DNA from: Nostoc sp. T09
GTDB lineage: Bacteria > Cyanobacteriota > Cyanobacteriia > Cyanobacteriales > Nostocaceae
Assembly: GCF_002154695.1 (NCBI RefSeq)
Contig: NZ_MTAV01000019.1
Span: 1 to 64,000 of the forward strand
Direction: 5' to 3'
Length of the DNA: 64,000 bases
Made by a program: the position numbers and the translations under genes. Below the pieces are notes generated by a model. That model saw nothing but the letters and a program-made list of their open reading frames with translations. It was not told where the DNA came from and made no database searches. The first letter of the stretch is position 1. Each line of letters begins with the position of its first letter. Shown here piece by piece: positions 36,940 to 46,463 of this stretch.

Positions 36940-38019
36940 TTAATCGCCTAAATAAATACCCAAACCCCGCGCAGTTTTCACTAAAGTATCTTCTGGATTG
37001 ACAGCTCTATATTGAGCGATCGCCTCAGCAATTGGTACAGTCAGAACTTGGCGATTTTGCCAGGTTGTCATATAGTCATATTTTTCTTCATCTATGAGAT
37101 TTACTGCTGCTACACCAAAGGCAGCTGCTACTAGTCGATCTAGTGGTGAAGCGGTTCCACCACGTTGGATATGTCCTAAGACTGTGACTCTGGTTTCTGC
37201 ACCAATGCGATCGCTAAGTTGATCGGCTAAATATTGCCCAATCCCACCATATCGAGATTCACCAAAACGATTCGTCATGGTGACAGATTCACCCTCTTGA
37301 GTCCGAACTGCCTCAGAAACAATAATTAAACAATAGTTTTTGCCTTGCTCTTGGCGCTGTTTAATTTGGTAGCAAATGTGCTCCATATTGTAGAGAATTT
37401 CTGGAATTAAAATCACATCTGCACCCCCAGCAATTCCCGCAGCCAGAGCAATGTGTCCTGCATCACGACCCATCACTTCTAAAATCATGACTCGACTGTG
37501 AGATGCTGCGGTAAAATGCAACCTATCGAGTGCTTCTGTGGCAATATTCACTGCTGTATCAAAACCGATGGCATGTTCGGTAATGCCAATATCATTATCA
37601 ATTGTTTTGGGTATCCCCACTAAATTGATACCGCCTTGTTGTGCCAAGCGGCGGAGAATAGCCAAGCTACCATCGCCACCAATCCCAATCAAAGCATCTA
37701 AACCTAGTTGATGATAGCCTGCAATAATTTCCTCTGAGCGATCGCATACACTACCATCAGGCATCGGAAAAGCAAAAGGATCGCCCTTGTTGGTGGTTCC
37801 TAACATTGTCCCACCAGAAGTTAACAACGGGTCAACTTGGTCAATTTCTAGTTTGGTGAATTGTGGTGGACGCGCCATTAATCCTACAGTTGCTTGACGA
37901 ATTCCCAGTACTTCCCAACCTTTTCCACAAGCACAATGGACAACAGCTCTGATCACTGCATTCAAACCAGAGCAATCTCCTCCACTTGTAAGAATGCCTA
38001 TCCGCTTACCTTTTCCCAT
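36940..38019 (-). CDS. pfkA: 6-phosphofructokinase
   Basis: Phosphorylates fructose 6-phosphate in glycolysis. 359 residues, PfkA family: GILTSGGDCSGLNAVIRA at the N-terminus, GGDGS (114-118), PKTIDND (137-143) with catalytic Asp, MGRDAGHIA, and QRGGTASPLDR for substrate binding. GGDGS favours a nucleotide donor over pyrophosphate, while the Lys in PKTIDND is the residue seen in pyrophosphate-type enzymes, so it belongs to the mixed-signature group and the donor should not be assumed. ATG 38019 follows AGGAG. Monocistronic. Confidence 0.93.
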   Translation of the reverse strand: MGKGKRIGILTSGGDCSGLNAVIRAVVHCACGKGWEVLGIRQATVGLMARPPQFTKLEIDQVDPLLTSGGTMLGTTNKGDPFAFPMPDGSVCDRSEEIIAGYHQLGLDALIGIGGDGSLAILRRLAQQGGINLVGIPKTIDNDIGITEHAIGFDTAVNIATEALDRLHFTAASHSRVMILEVMGRDAGHIALAAGIAGGADVILIPEILYNMEHICYQIKQRQEQGKNYCLIIVSEAVRTQEGESVTMTNRFGESRYGGIGQYLADQLSDRIGAETRVTVLGHIQRGGTASPLDRLVAAAFGVAAVNLIDEEKYDYMTTWQNRQVLTVPIAEAIAQYRAVNPEDTLVKTARGLGIYLGD

Positions 38020-38944
38020 CTATGGCTCCTATTTGATTTTTGAGAAAAACTACGTACACATTTACCTCCCTTGTTTCCCTTCTTTTCCTGTGGTCTGTTT
38101 CTACTTTGTACGTTCACGAATCAAATAGGATAGTGAAATATATTTATCAACAGATTACAGTGATTTTTAGGTGAATTAACTACATCTTTTTTTATCTCAT
38201 GTATGGGTGCAAAAATATCAAGAATAATGCAAGATTATGTTCTAAATAAATGAAAACTACTGTAAACTTAGGTAAAGAAAATAGCCGAAAAGTTTAGGGT
38301 AATTTTATATAAATTGGGAAGCTATAAGCTTTATCTGGCAAAGCTTTGAGATTAATAAAGACTTTAGCTAAGAAAGAAAACTTAATATTAATAGTGAGTG
38401 CAATTATCATACTTAAGAGCGATCGCAGTTAGAGCGAATTTAGTGATATCATGTCCGGCAAATTACTTGTGATCTGTCATTGCGAGTGCAACGCAGTAAA
38501 ACATTCGTCCTACAGCCCACTGGGCATCCTACGGCAGGCGTTCCCGCAGGGTAGCAACAGTTCAATTTTTCAGCTAAATCTCGTTACTTCATCCTGTTTC
38601 TGGCTCTCAGGAAAGCATAATTCGCTGCAAAAGCTTTAGGATACTGCACAATTAGCCGCGATCGCTCTTTCTCTCCCAATACCGTTCGGTTAAGAAATTT
38701 ATTTATAGGGGCAAGCAGGGAGAGCAGAGGTAGAGGAAAGTGCTGGGGGAGAGAAGAACCATTGAAAAGTAACTCTTTTTTCTCCCCAGCCTCAAGAGCT
38801 TATCCGAACCATATTGGTTTCTCTCCCATCTGTTATAAGCACATCTTATAAATACCATCAATCTTTTGATGTCAAGTCCTGTTGACACTTTGTAACAATC
38901 TTGTTAAATTTAGTTACATAAGTTAACAAATAAAAAAACGCGCT
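38020..38944. other. Intergenic region with repeat fragments
   Basis: About 925 bp. 38470-38560 contains gtcattgcgag... and catcctacggcaggcgttcc modules related to the element at 40937. 38706-38760 is purine-rich (ggggcaagcagggagagcag), again a dispersed style. The short frames here (38451-38639 plus, 38703-38888 minus) are built from these repeats and are not genes. The right end should contain the promoter of the ssl1498-type gene. Confidence 0.55.
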
Positions 38945-39115
38945 ATGTACACAACCGTTAATGAAGAAGGCATTTTAAATAACTACGCAACTGAACCCCA
39001 AATGTATTACGCTGAGTACCCTGCAATTTGGGAACAACGCAAATACGCTCTCCAAGGAGCATTCGCTACATTACTCGTTATTACTATAGGTTTGGTTGCC
39101 TTCAGCGTTAGCTAA
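38945..39115 (+). CDS. ssl1498-family light-harvesting-like protein
   Basis: 56-residue protein. The sequence starts MYTTVNEEGILNNYATEPQ, continues with YYAEYPAIWEQRKYALQGAF and ends in one membrane helix (about 38-55). This N-terminus and size match the cyanobacterial ssl1498-type family, which is annotated as light-harvesting-like and related in topology to high-light-inducible proteins. Expected in the thylakoid membrane, with a role in photosystem assembly or protection (inference). It is followed by a strong terminator, so it is monocistronic. Confidence 0.88.
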   Translation: MYTTVNEEGILNNYATEPQMYYAEYPAIWEQRKYALQGAFATLLVITIGLVAFSVS

Positions 39116-39170
39116 GATTTTTTGACTTCGGTATCGGTATCTCTCATCGTCATTTGGTTTTCTCCCCCTC

Positions 39171-39200
39171 ACCTCAGCCGCCAAGCTGAGGTTTTTTTTT
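39171..39200 (+). terminator. Rho-independent terminator of the ssl1498-type gene
   Basis: acctcagc (39171-39178) pairs with gctgaggt (39185-39192) around a 6-nt loop and is followed by a run of nine T. It lies 56 bp after the stop codon. Confidence 0.9.
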
Positions 39201-39299
39201 GTTGGGTGCGATGAAATTCCCTTCCGAAGTTGTTTAGCAACGAAGCGGGAATTTATCAGATGTGAGTAATGACAAGGCTTCTAAATTTAGGGCTGTGAG

Positions 39300-40238
39300 T
39301 TACTTCAAATAAAACAATAATCCAATCCCCGCGATCGCTATGCCTACACCTGCGATCGCTCTGAGGCTCACCTTTTCACCCATTCCGATTGCGATGGGGA
39401 TGACGAACAATGGGCTAGTCTGCAATAGTGTGGAGGCAATTCCCACAGATGTGAATTTAATTGCTGTTTGCTGCAACCAAATTCCTAAGAAGGTTCCACA
39501 AAAGGCAGCAAAGAAACTTGCTAAAATTACTCGCTTCGATTGCCAGTAGGGATAGGTAAATCTCATCTGCTTGGGAGCGGAAAACCATGCCCACACCAAA
39601 ATCGTCAACACCGCTGCACTTAACCGCAACAAAGCAGCCCACAAAGGGGAAATACTCGCATTCGCAAATGCTGCACGGGATAGGATAGAGCCTGCGGTAT
39701 TTGTGATTGCAGCTAACAAACCGAAGCCGATTCCTGGCCATAGGTGCGTTGAGTCAACCTCGCTTGTACCAGGAACTCGTTCTGTTACTACCCAAGCGAC
39801 TCCCAAAATCGTTAGCAAAATTCCGCACCAAGCGCTGAGATTGAGCGTTTCTTGCAGAAAGATTGTAGCGGCGATCGCTGTCATTGGTGGGGAAAGAGTT
39901 CCCAAAAGTAAAACCCGTCGCGCCCCCAAGTAATTGATCGCAGCCAGGAAGGCTGTATCACCCCAACCAATACCTACAACACCGCTGAGAAAAAGTAAGC
40001 ATACAGGCAAAACAGAAAGCTGCGGTGATAATTCGCCAGTCACCAAAATCGTCAGTAGCAAGAGAGCGATCGCAATTATCCCTTTAATCAAGTTCAGCTG
40101 TATTGGCGGAATACGTTGCCCTAGAAGACCATACACCACCGAAGCTACAGCCCACAAACAGGCAGCAGCTAAAGCCGCCACTTCACCTTTCCCATCCGTA
40201 AACGAGAGAATTAAAAAATTATTAAAAATAATCTGCAT
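39300..40238 (-). CDS. EamA/DMT-family membrane transporter
   Basis: 312 residues with about ten hydrophobic helices in two EamA halves. The first half includes AALAAACLWAVASVVYGLLG and the loop-helix YLGARRVLLLGTLSPPMTAI; the second includes SILSRAAFANASISPLWAAL and FTSVGIASTLLQTSPLFVIP, both with the Pro-rich EamA signature before the last helices. DMT transporters export metabolites or amino acids; substrate unknown. ATG 40238 gives a short extension before the first helix, so a later start is possible. Inner membrane. Confidence 0.87.
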   Translation of the reverse strand: MQIIFNNFLILSFTDGKGEVAALAAACLWAVASVVYGLLGQRIPPIQLNLIKGIIAIALLLLTILVTGELSPQLSVLPVCLLFLSGVVGIGWGDTAFLAAINYLGARRVLLLGTLSPPMTAIAATIFLQETLNLSAWCGILLTILGVAWVVTERVPGTSEVDSTHLWPGIGFGLLAAITNTAGSILSRAAFANASISPLWAALLRLSAAVLTILVWAWFSAPKQMRFTYPYWQSKRVILASFFAAFCGTFLGIWLQQTAIKFTSVGIASTLLQTSPLFVIPIAIGMGEKVSLRAIAGVGIAIAGIGLLFYLK

Positions 40239-40459
40239 CCATGAAATAATGCTTGAAACTCTTTAATAATACACTACTGAATTTTCTCAAAATTAGCACT
40301 CAAAGGTTGCAAGTGCTAACTTGTAACTGAATTTTAATACTTATGATATAAGCCGAAATTCTACTTTTTGTGGATGCAAGTTACATAAAATTAGAGTCAT
40401 AATTATTGCCATCAAAACTAAAACTTTCATATAATTGATTAACAAGTCGGAGGACTGGA

Positions 40460-40807
40460 ATGAAATACACTTTTGACCTTGTAGGAGTATCTCCAGTTTT
40501 ACAGTTCTTTAATCATCAACAGCAGAATCTTACAAAACCACAACATGAAGGTGTGGAATACTTAGGAACGCATATTTGTACATTAGATGCGTTCTTAGAA
40601 TCTATAGAAACAGTTCCAGCGAAATGGGATTGGAACCTAGATCAAGTAGTAGACACCGTAATTCAATTTTGGTTAAATAACTCCGAAAGTATTAATTATT
40701 GGAAAAGACGTTTAACTGATGCAGGTAGAGATAATTTATTGGTAGCAAGAGTAGCAGATTTCACAGCTTTACAAGCTGAGTTTGAATCCCTCTTGGGGGA
40801 AAATTAA
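40460..40807 (+). CDS. Conserved hypothetical protein
   Basis: 115 residues, soluble. Segments include FDLVGVSPVLQFFNHQQQ, WDWNLDQVVDTVIQFWLNN and INYWKRRLTDAGRDNLLVARVADF. ATG 40460 follows GGAGGA at good spacing, which supports it as a real gene. I do not recognise a named domain. It stands alone between an EamA transporter and a repeat region. Confidence 0.68.
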   Translation: MKYTFDLVGVSPVLQFFNHQQQNLTKPQHEGVEYLGTHICTLDAFLESIETVPAKWDWNLDQVVDTVIQFWLNNSESINYWKRRLTDAGRDNLLVARVADFTALQAEFESLLGEN

Positions 40808-41318
40808 CAAGAATAGTGAGCAGCAAAAATAGTCCTTTTGCATAAGTCGATGTTTTGGATATCAAACCACTGATAAACACCGATGCACACAGATAAATAG
40901 GGAGCATCCAACTTTTACAAAATCTAACAATTTTCCGTCATTGCGAGGAGGAACGACGAAGCAATCCCCGCCATTACGATTGCTAGCCTACGGGAAGCCG
41001 CTTCGCGTCTACGTTCCTCACAATGACATGTTAAATTTTATTCTTACCTCTTTAAACCTATCGGTATTAAAGGGTCATACCCACTATTCACCATGTATGC
41101 CGGAAGAAGTCGGGGATCTTGCTGCCCCGTAAAGGATTGGAAAAGCCCACCCCTACATGGTATGTAGGCAAATTTGACATCTTTGGAACTAACTCTACTG
41201 CCACTGCGTCTTGTTTGATCTGATACCATTATCATAATAGCTGCTCTATGTATGTCTTATCTACAGTCAGCAGCTAAGATGCTTACGAGTATTAGATTTT
41301 TCATTATAAATTTCTGAG
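40808..41318. other. Repeat-rich intergenic region before the caspase-GUN4 gene
   Basis: About 510 bp. It holds an ACCACTGATAAACACCGAT-type repeat (about 40865-40897), the palindromic element at 40937-41027, and a half palindrome gaagaagtcggggatct (41103-41119). The last 100 bp are AT-rich and should contain the caspase-GUN4 promoter. The frames predicted here consist of repeat DNA. Confidence 0.6.
40937..41027. repeat. GTCATTGCGAGGA-bounded palindromic element
   Basis: The ends gtcattgcgagga and tcctcacaatgac are inverted (one mismatch). The interior carries gctagcctacgggaagccgc, a module common in Nostocales intergenic DNA. About 91 bp; a degraded relative is near 38477. Confidence 0.7.
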
Positions 41319-43547
41319 ATGTGTCCAGTTGGGGTTCGTACTAGTCACTCAACTCATGCCCTTGAAACCGGTGTAGCAAAACTATGGCTATTACTGGTGG
41401 GCGTGAATCAATATGAGGATGAACAAATACCTTGTTTGCATTACTCAGCATTGGACTGTCAAGGTTTAGGAGAAGCATTAAACGCCGCAACACAGGCTTT
41501 TCCGCAAAAGGAGGTGATGATTTACCACGATTTCGCCTCCCAACAGCCAAAGTTAGAAAATGTTCTTACTAGCCTCAGACAAATCGCCGCTGCTACTAAA
41601 CCCATTGACACTGTTCTATTTTATTTTTCAGGACATGGGATGCTAGATCCATTGAGTCAGCAAGTGGTGCTGTGTCTTCAAGATACTCAAAAAGAAAAAT
41701 TAATAGACACTGGTTTAAAGTTGCAGGAAGTTTTGCAACTTTTAGAGAGTTGTTCTGCCCAGCAGCAACTAGTTGTATTAGATGCTTGTCATAGCGGTGG
41801 GATGACGCTGTTAGGTGCTAGAGGAGAAACAGATGCCCAACTTAACCCTACACTAGAGTTGGTGGAAGTTCTGCGACAACGAGCCGTCCAGAGAAAAGGA
41901 TTTTATGCGTTATTATCTTGCGATCGCGGACAGCAATCTTGGGAATTTCCCCAATTGGGACATGGCGTATTCACATACTATTTAATTCAAGGACTAAAAG
42001 GAGAAGCAGCTGACTCCCAAGGCGTGATCGAAGCTGATGGGCTTTACCGCTATGTTTATCACCAAACGCTGACATATATAGATAAAGCTAATCAACAGTT
42101 GCGAGTCATTAATCAACTCAAAAAAGGACGAGGGGACAATTCAATACATTCCGAATATCCCTCACAAACGCCTAAGCGTATTGTCGAAGGAGTAGGAGAA
42201 GTAATTTTGGGACTGAAATCCAAAAAAATAGAATCTACTCAACATCCGCGACAAGCATTGGTTGTAGAAGGACTTGCCAAGAGTAAAACTTCTTTAGCTT
42301 TGAGCAAAATACTTAGCACTGCTGGTAGTTTTGAAGTCAATTATTGGACTGTGCGCGGCAAAAATCCACAGTCAGATGTGCGTAAAGCCATCCAAAAGTG
42401 CTTGCTATCTCAATCTTTTACGGAATCAACCAATACCGCAGAAGCAGCCGCAACAGTATTGTTATATCTGCGAGGGCAAATTCAAGAGACAGAACAGGGA
42501 GAAGCGGTATTAGTTCTGTCTGATGATATTGTCATCCATCGCTCATGGTTGAGAAAACAGCTACGCCGATGCCGATCGCAACAAATTATCGTTTTAGATT
42601 GTCCGGTAGAACAAGGTGTCGGGAACGTATCGGTACGTGATTGGACCGAAGAACTCCAACTAGGATTAGACACAGGACAGTGTTTAATTACCGCTGCTGT
42701 ACCACCTCACGAGAGTGAAAGATTTGCCACTATCCTTTTAGAAACTCTCAACCAAGGAACGCAGCGAACTGGACTCACCGCAGCAGGTTGGATTACACAA
42801 TTGCAAATGCAATTGGCACAAACCGACATCAATTTCTATTTTTGGTTGTCTGGATCTCAAGGAATCATTGAAGTCTTACCAGGAAAAACCCTATTTGCTG
42901 GTGATAGTTTAAATGAACAGCCTGAAGATGCTAGCAGTCCTACTCTTGATGATTTGAGTTCTGAGGTAGGGATAGATTACACTCATCTGCGGGATTTACT
43001 CCAAGCCCAAAGATGGCTGGAGGCGGATCAAGAAACTACAACTCTCATGTTGAAGGTAGCCGGGCGAGAACAACAGCGCTACCTGGATCTCGACAGCCTT
43101 AAAAATTTTATTTGTAAAGATCTTTATACTATTAACCATCTTTGGGTAAGTTATAGTCATGGGCGCTTCGGTTTTAGCGTCCAGCACCGTATCTGGCAGA
43201 GTATGAAAGGTAATTCTGCTACTGACCCTGTATTAGCTTTGATGATTGGTAGCGCCAAAGTCGCTGCTTCAGAAACCTGTATTGATTTTGTCAATCGTGT
43301 TGGTTGGCGTCTGAAAGACTCTTGGGTTGATTATGACAATCTCATTTGGCAAGGAGAAGCCCCCATAGGACATTTACCTTATGTCGGTTTTATTGAACAG
43401 GCTTGGCGTGTCAAAGTTCTAGGTGTGTGGGAGTGGCATAGTGCGATCGCAACTGCTTCTTGGTGGGAATTGTGCGTGACTCTATTCTCGCGTCTTGAGA
43501 CTTGTAAAATTGTGGATTCCATAGCAGATGATTTTAACCCTGATTGA
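41319..43547 (+). CDS. Caspase-domain protein with C-terminal GUN4 domain
   Basis: 742 residues. Residues 20-275 are a caspase (C14) domain with His106 in FYFSGHGML and Cys157 in LDACHSGG. Residues about 310-522 match the second, catalytically dead caspase-like region of the 9561 paralogue (LYLRGQIQE; VLDCPVEQG). Residues about 550-735 are a GUN4 domain: DYTHLRDLLQAQRWLEADQE, LKVAGREQQRYLDLDSL, LWVSYSHGRFGFSVQHRIWQ. GUN4 binds porphyrins and stimulates Mg-chelatase, so this protein may couple tetrapyrrole or light-stress state to proteolysis (inference). No WD40 or STAND part. The start matches that of the paralogue. No clear ribosome-binding site. Confidence 0.9.
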   Translation: MCPVGVRTSHSTHALETGVAKLWLLLVGVNQYEDEQIPCLHYSALDCQGLGEALNAATQAFPQKEVMIYHDFASQQPKLENVLTSLRQIAAATKPIDTVLFYFSGHGMLDPLSQQVVLCLQDTQKEKLIDTGLKLQEVLQLLESCSAQQQLVVLDACHSGGMTLLGARGETDAQLNPTLELVEVLRQRAVQRKGFYALLSCDRGQQSWEFPQLGHGVFTYYLIQGLKGEAADSQGVIEADGLYRYVYHQTLTYIDKANQQLRVINQLKKGRGDNSIHSEYPSQTPKRIVEGVGEVILGLKSKKIESTQHPRQALVVEGLAKSKTSLALSKILSTAGSFEVNYWTVRGKNPQSDVRKAIQKCLLSQSFTESTNTAEAAATVLLYLRGQIQETEQGEAVLVLSDDIVIHRSWLRKQLRRCRSQQIIVLDCPVEQGVGNVSVRDWTEELQLGLDTGQCLITAAVPPHESERFATILLETLNQGTQRTGLTAAGWITQLQMQLAQTDINFYFWLSGSQGIIEVLPGKTLFAGDSLNEQPEDASSPTLDDLSSEVGIDYTHLRDLLQAQRWLEADQETTTLMLKVAGREQQRYLDLDSLKNFICKDLYTINHLWVSYSHGRFGFSVQHRIWQSMKGNSATDPVLALMIGSAKVAASETCIDFVNRVGWRLKDSWVDYDNLIWQGEAPIGHLPYVGFIEQAWRVKVLGVWEWHSAIATASWWELCVTLFSRLETCKIVDSIADDFNPD

Positions 43548-43798
43548 GCCAGGAGGGTACAAGCGATCGTATCCATTTTGGAAATAAACGCAGATATATA
43601 AAGGAACTGTAAATTATCAATATAACCTCTGGAGATAAAGCATGAGCTAGATAAAAACTCTACTTTCGTTAACCAAGTTCCCGGAATTAGCTCAGAAAAA
43701 ACTGTATCACCACACATACTGTTTTTTCTAGATAAAAAATCTGATTTTAACAAACACGCTTTAACTCTAAGTAATTTACCTTTGTTAATTGAGCCAGG

Positions 43799-44479
43799 AT
43801 GATGCATCAAACACAATTACAGGGAATTTTTCAAGACATAACATTTAAATCTTGGGACTTAGAATATACCCCACATCCATCAGTACAGTCTAAATTTAAA
43901 CGTTGTTTAGACATTTTAGGGAGTTTGGTCGGATTATTGATTGTAGCAATCTTGTTTGTGCCGATAGCGATCGCTATTAAAATCGATAGTCCAGGGCCAA
44001 TTTTCTTTGCTCAAGAACGCTATGGGCTACAAGGACGCCCATTTCGTCTTTATAAATTCCGGTCAATGGTTAGTGATGCTGAACAATTAAAGTCTTTAGT
44101 CAATAACGAAGCGAATGGACTCATATTTAAAAACAAAAATGATTTCCGAATTACTAAAGTAGGTCGCTTTTTGAGACGCACCAGTTTGGATGAACTACCT
44201 CAATTTTGGAATGTTTTGCTTAATGATATGAGCTTAGTTGGAACCCGTCCGCCCACAGGTGATGAAGTTATTAAATATACAGATAAACATTGGCGACGTT
44301 TAAATGTCAAACCTGGTTTAACTGGCGAATGGCAAGTTAACGGACGTTCTCAAGTCACAAATTTTGAACAAATCGTTGACTTAGACTTGCAGTACCAGAG
44401 AAATTGGCATCCATTGTATGACTTATTTTTAATTGGGAAAACATTCTACGTCATCTTTGGCAAAATCGGAGCATTTTAA
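43799..44479 (+). CDS. Sugar transferase (polyprenyl-phosphate glycosylphosphotransferase type)
   Basis: 226 residues. One N-terminal membrane helix (LDILGSLVGLLIVAILFVPIAIAI) is followed by the bacterial sugar-transferase domain: DSPGPIFFAQERYGLQGRPF, YKFRSMVSDAE, RRTSLDELPQFWNVLLNDMSLVGTRPP and PGLTGEWQVNGRS. These are the hallmarks of enzymes that put the first sugar phosphate on the polyprenyl carrier for exopolysaccharide. It resembles the short heterocyst-envelope type (HepC-like), but the symbol is not certain. It starts 252 bp after the caspase-GUN4 gene and ends before a palindromic terminator. Confidence 0.88.
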   Translation: MMHQTQLQGIFQDITFKSWDLEYTPHPSVQSKFKRCLDILGSLVGLLIVAILFVPIAIAIKIDSPGPIFFAQERYGLQGRPFRLYKFRSMVSDAEQLKSLVNNEANGLIFKNKNDFRITKVGRFLRRTSLDELPQFWNVLLNDMSLVGTRPPTGDEVIKYTDKHWRRLNVKPGLTGEWQVNGRSQVTNFEQIVDLDLQYQRNWHPLYDLFLIGKTFYVIFGKIGAF

Positions 44480-44522
44480 AAAATCTGTAGTGAAGTCTTT
44501 AGTCCTTGAGAACTAAAAGACC

Positions 44523-44557
44523 AAGATTCCCGACTTCTTTAAGAAGTCGGGAATCTT
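44523..44557. terminator. Palindromic bidirectional terminator between convergent genes
   Basis: aagattcccgacttctt (44523-44539) and aagaagtcgggaatctt (44541-44557) are perfect reverse complements around one T. The palindrome separates the sugar transferase stop (44479) from the amylase stop (44571). It is the same family as the palindrome at 27356, also between convergent genes. Confidence 0.7.
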
Positions 44558-44570
44558 ACTTTTTACTTAC

Positions 44571-46463
44571 TTAACTAGCCCAAGTATCTCGCCATTTAAC
44601 CGTACCTTTATCAGCTAAAATCCAGCGACGGCTAACGAGATTTTCCCGCAGAGGTGGTTGGTTTTCTCTCCAGAGAGCATATTTATAACATATCGCTTTT
44701 CCAGCGCTCTCATTAAAGGATATTTCCCCAAACCAAGTATTTTCATTTATATATTCTAAAGCGTAAGCTTTGCTAATATCCCAATCGCCTAACTCTGGAC
44801 AATCACCTGTTACCACAACTGTATCGCCTGGTTGGGTTCTCAACCCATTTAACTGTGCCCTAACAATTGTTTTTCCCTTCACCCGTTCACCTAAATAACT
44901 AAGTACAATTAGTTCTTTCGGGTTGAGATTTAATCCTAATATTTTGCCATTTTTAACTTCTATTTGGCGCTGCGTTACTATACAGTTATATTCCCCATCT
45001 TCTAATTCTGTACTCTCTACATCAATAGTCGTTGCATCGCCTTTATTCATCGCTACTAAGCAACGATAATCGCGATAACTCCGCAGATAACAATAGACAT
45101 TAGGCGTAATATATTTCTGTTTCTGACTTCCTAGAGAAACAGCAGGATTTAAACGCCGCAATTTAGATAATAATTGAATATCTTGGTAAAGCTGTGTATC
45201 TGTGTCCCATTTCTCCATTATCGGACGATTGTAAGGATCGTTTCCACCATGAGTATCATTGTGGAGATATTGCTCCGTCCCATAATAAATACAAGGAATC
45301 CCGCGACTAGTCATAATCAACGCCATTGCCAATCGTAGCAGTTGAGGATCGGGATTTAAGCTTTGAAATCGCGGCATATCATGATTATCAATAAAGGTAA
45401 TCAATTCTGTTGCCGTGTTGTAAAGATAATCCAGATTTAAAATATCTTGAATTAAATGAAATCCCCCTGCTGCATTTTGAGCCAAAGCTTGGCGAATTCC
45501 CTCACAAAAACCAAAGTCTAAAATTGACATTCCAGACTCATTGGCAAATTTAACTGAACTGTTCTTTCTGGGATTGCTAAAACCCCATTCACCAAAAATA
45601 AATACAGAAGGCTTATGAGTTTGAATATCACTATTAAATTCTTGCCAAAACCAAATCGGCATATGCTTTACTGTATCAACCCGTAAAGCATCAACTCCTT
45701 TATCTAACCATTGCTTGATTGCACTTTTTATATAATTACGATAATCAGGATTGCTTTCGTTAAAAGTCGCTAATCCTGACATTTCATAATAAAGTAATTG
45801 ATATTCATCTTCCCAATCCGTAATTTCAGGATTATGATGATACCAATGATTGACATCATTATAATAATCAGCAATTAAAACGCCATCTTCGTAAAGTTTT
45901 CCTTTTACACCATTCACATCCGGACTGCTATGATTGCAAACAATATCTAAAATTAGCTTCATACCTCGCTCATGTAAGCCAGAAATTAATTTATCTAATG
46001 TACTACTTTTAAATAAAGAATTTTCCTCGTTAGTACCAAGAAAACGTGGATTAATCCGTTTAAAATCTTTAGTCCAGTAACCATGCATTGCAGCATTATC
46101 AAATTGCAATGCTTCTACTTGCTCAAACAATGGAGAAATCCAAATAGCGGTGACACCCAAATTTTTGAGATAATCCAGTTTGTCAATAATTCCTTGTAAA
46201 TCTCCACCCCAATATTTACCCCACTTTTGCTTAGTGGGGTCGTAAAGTTCAGGATGCGCACCTTCATTATTGCTGGGATCTCCATCATTAAAACGATCTA
46301 CAATGATGAAGTAAATTGTTTCTTGGCGAAATTCAATTGCTCTGGTAAAAAGAAACTCAAAATCGGAAATAGTTTCTGATGCAACTGTTTCAGTATGAAA
46401 ACCAGCAGCAGCCTTAGTAGCTTGAGCTTCAATATCAGAATGGGATGGAGAAATTTGCACCAT
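44571..46463 (-). CDS. GH13 alpha-amylase-family enzyme with C-terminal CBM20
   Basis: 630 residues. The catalytic barrel has DRFNDGDPSNN (calcium region), the nucleophile Asp263 in LRVDTVKH, acid/base Glu292 in FIFGEWGF, and the third acid Asp362 in FIDNHDMPRF. Residues about 530-620 form a starch-binding CBM20 (VRAQLNGLRTQPGDTVVVTG, LGDWDISKAYAL). This combination is typical of amylases and cyclodextrin-glucanotransferase-like enzymes; which activity is not clear. No signal peptide is obvious, so intracellular glycogen or maltodextrin metabolism is plausible. ATG 46463. Confidence 0.9.
   Translation of the reverse strand: MVQISPSHSDIEAQATKAAAGFHTETVASETISDFEFLFTRAIEFRQETIYFIIVDRFNDGDPSNNEGAHPELYDPTKQKWGKYWGGDLQGIIDKLDYLKNLGVTAIWISPLFEQVEALQFDNAAMHGYWTKDFKRINPRFLGTNEENSLFKSSTLDKLISGLHERGMKLILDIVCNHSSPDVNGVKGKLYEDGVLIADYYNDVNHWYHHNPEITDWEDEYQLLYYEMSGLATFNESNPDYRNYIKSAIKQWLDKGVDALRVDTVKHMPIWFWQEFNSDIQTHKPSVFIFGEWGFSNPRKNSSVKFANESGMSILDFGFCEGIRQALAQNAAGGFHLIQDILNLDYLYNTATELITFIDNHDMPRFQSLNPDPQLLRLAMALIMTSRGIPCIYYGTEQYLHNDTHGGNDPYNRPIMEKWDTDTQLYQDIQLLSKLRRLNPAVSLGSQKQKYITPNVYCYLRSYRDYRCLVAMNKGDATTIDVESTELEDGEYNCIVTQRQIEVKNGKILGLNLNPKELIVLSYLGERVKGKTIVRAQLNGLRTQPGDTVVVTGDCPELGDWDISKAYALEYINENTWFGEISFNESAGKAICYKYALWRENQPPLRENLVSRRWILADKGTVKWRDTWAS

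Noticed and set aside
38451-38888. Two short frames (plus and minus) between pfkA and the ssl1498-type gene
   Set aside because: Both consist largely of dispersed repeat modules.
40934-41235. Short frames upstream of the caspase-GUN4 gene
   Set aside because: They translate the palindromic repeat element and the half palindrome; no coding signals.
43379-43816. 145-codon minus-strand frame overlapping the caspase-GUN4 3' end
   Set aside because: Antisense shadow of a well-supported GUN4 domain plus adjacent intergenic DNA.
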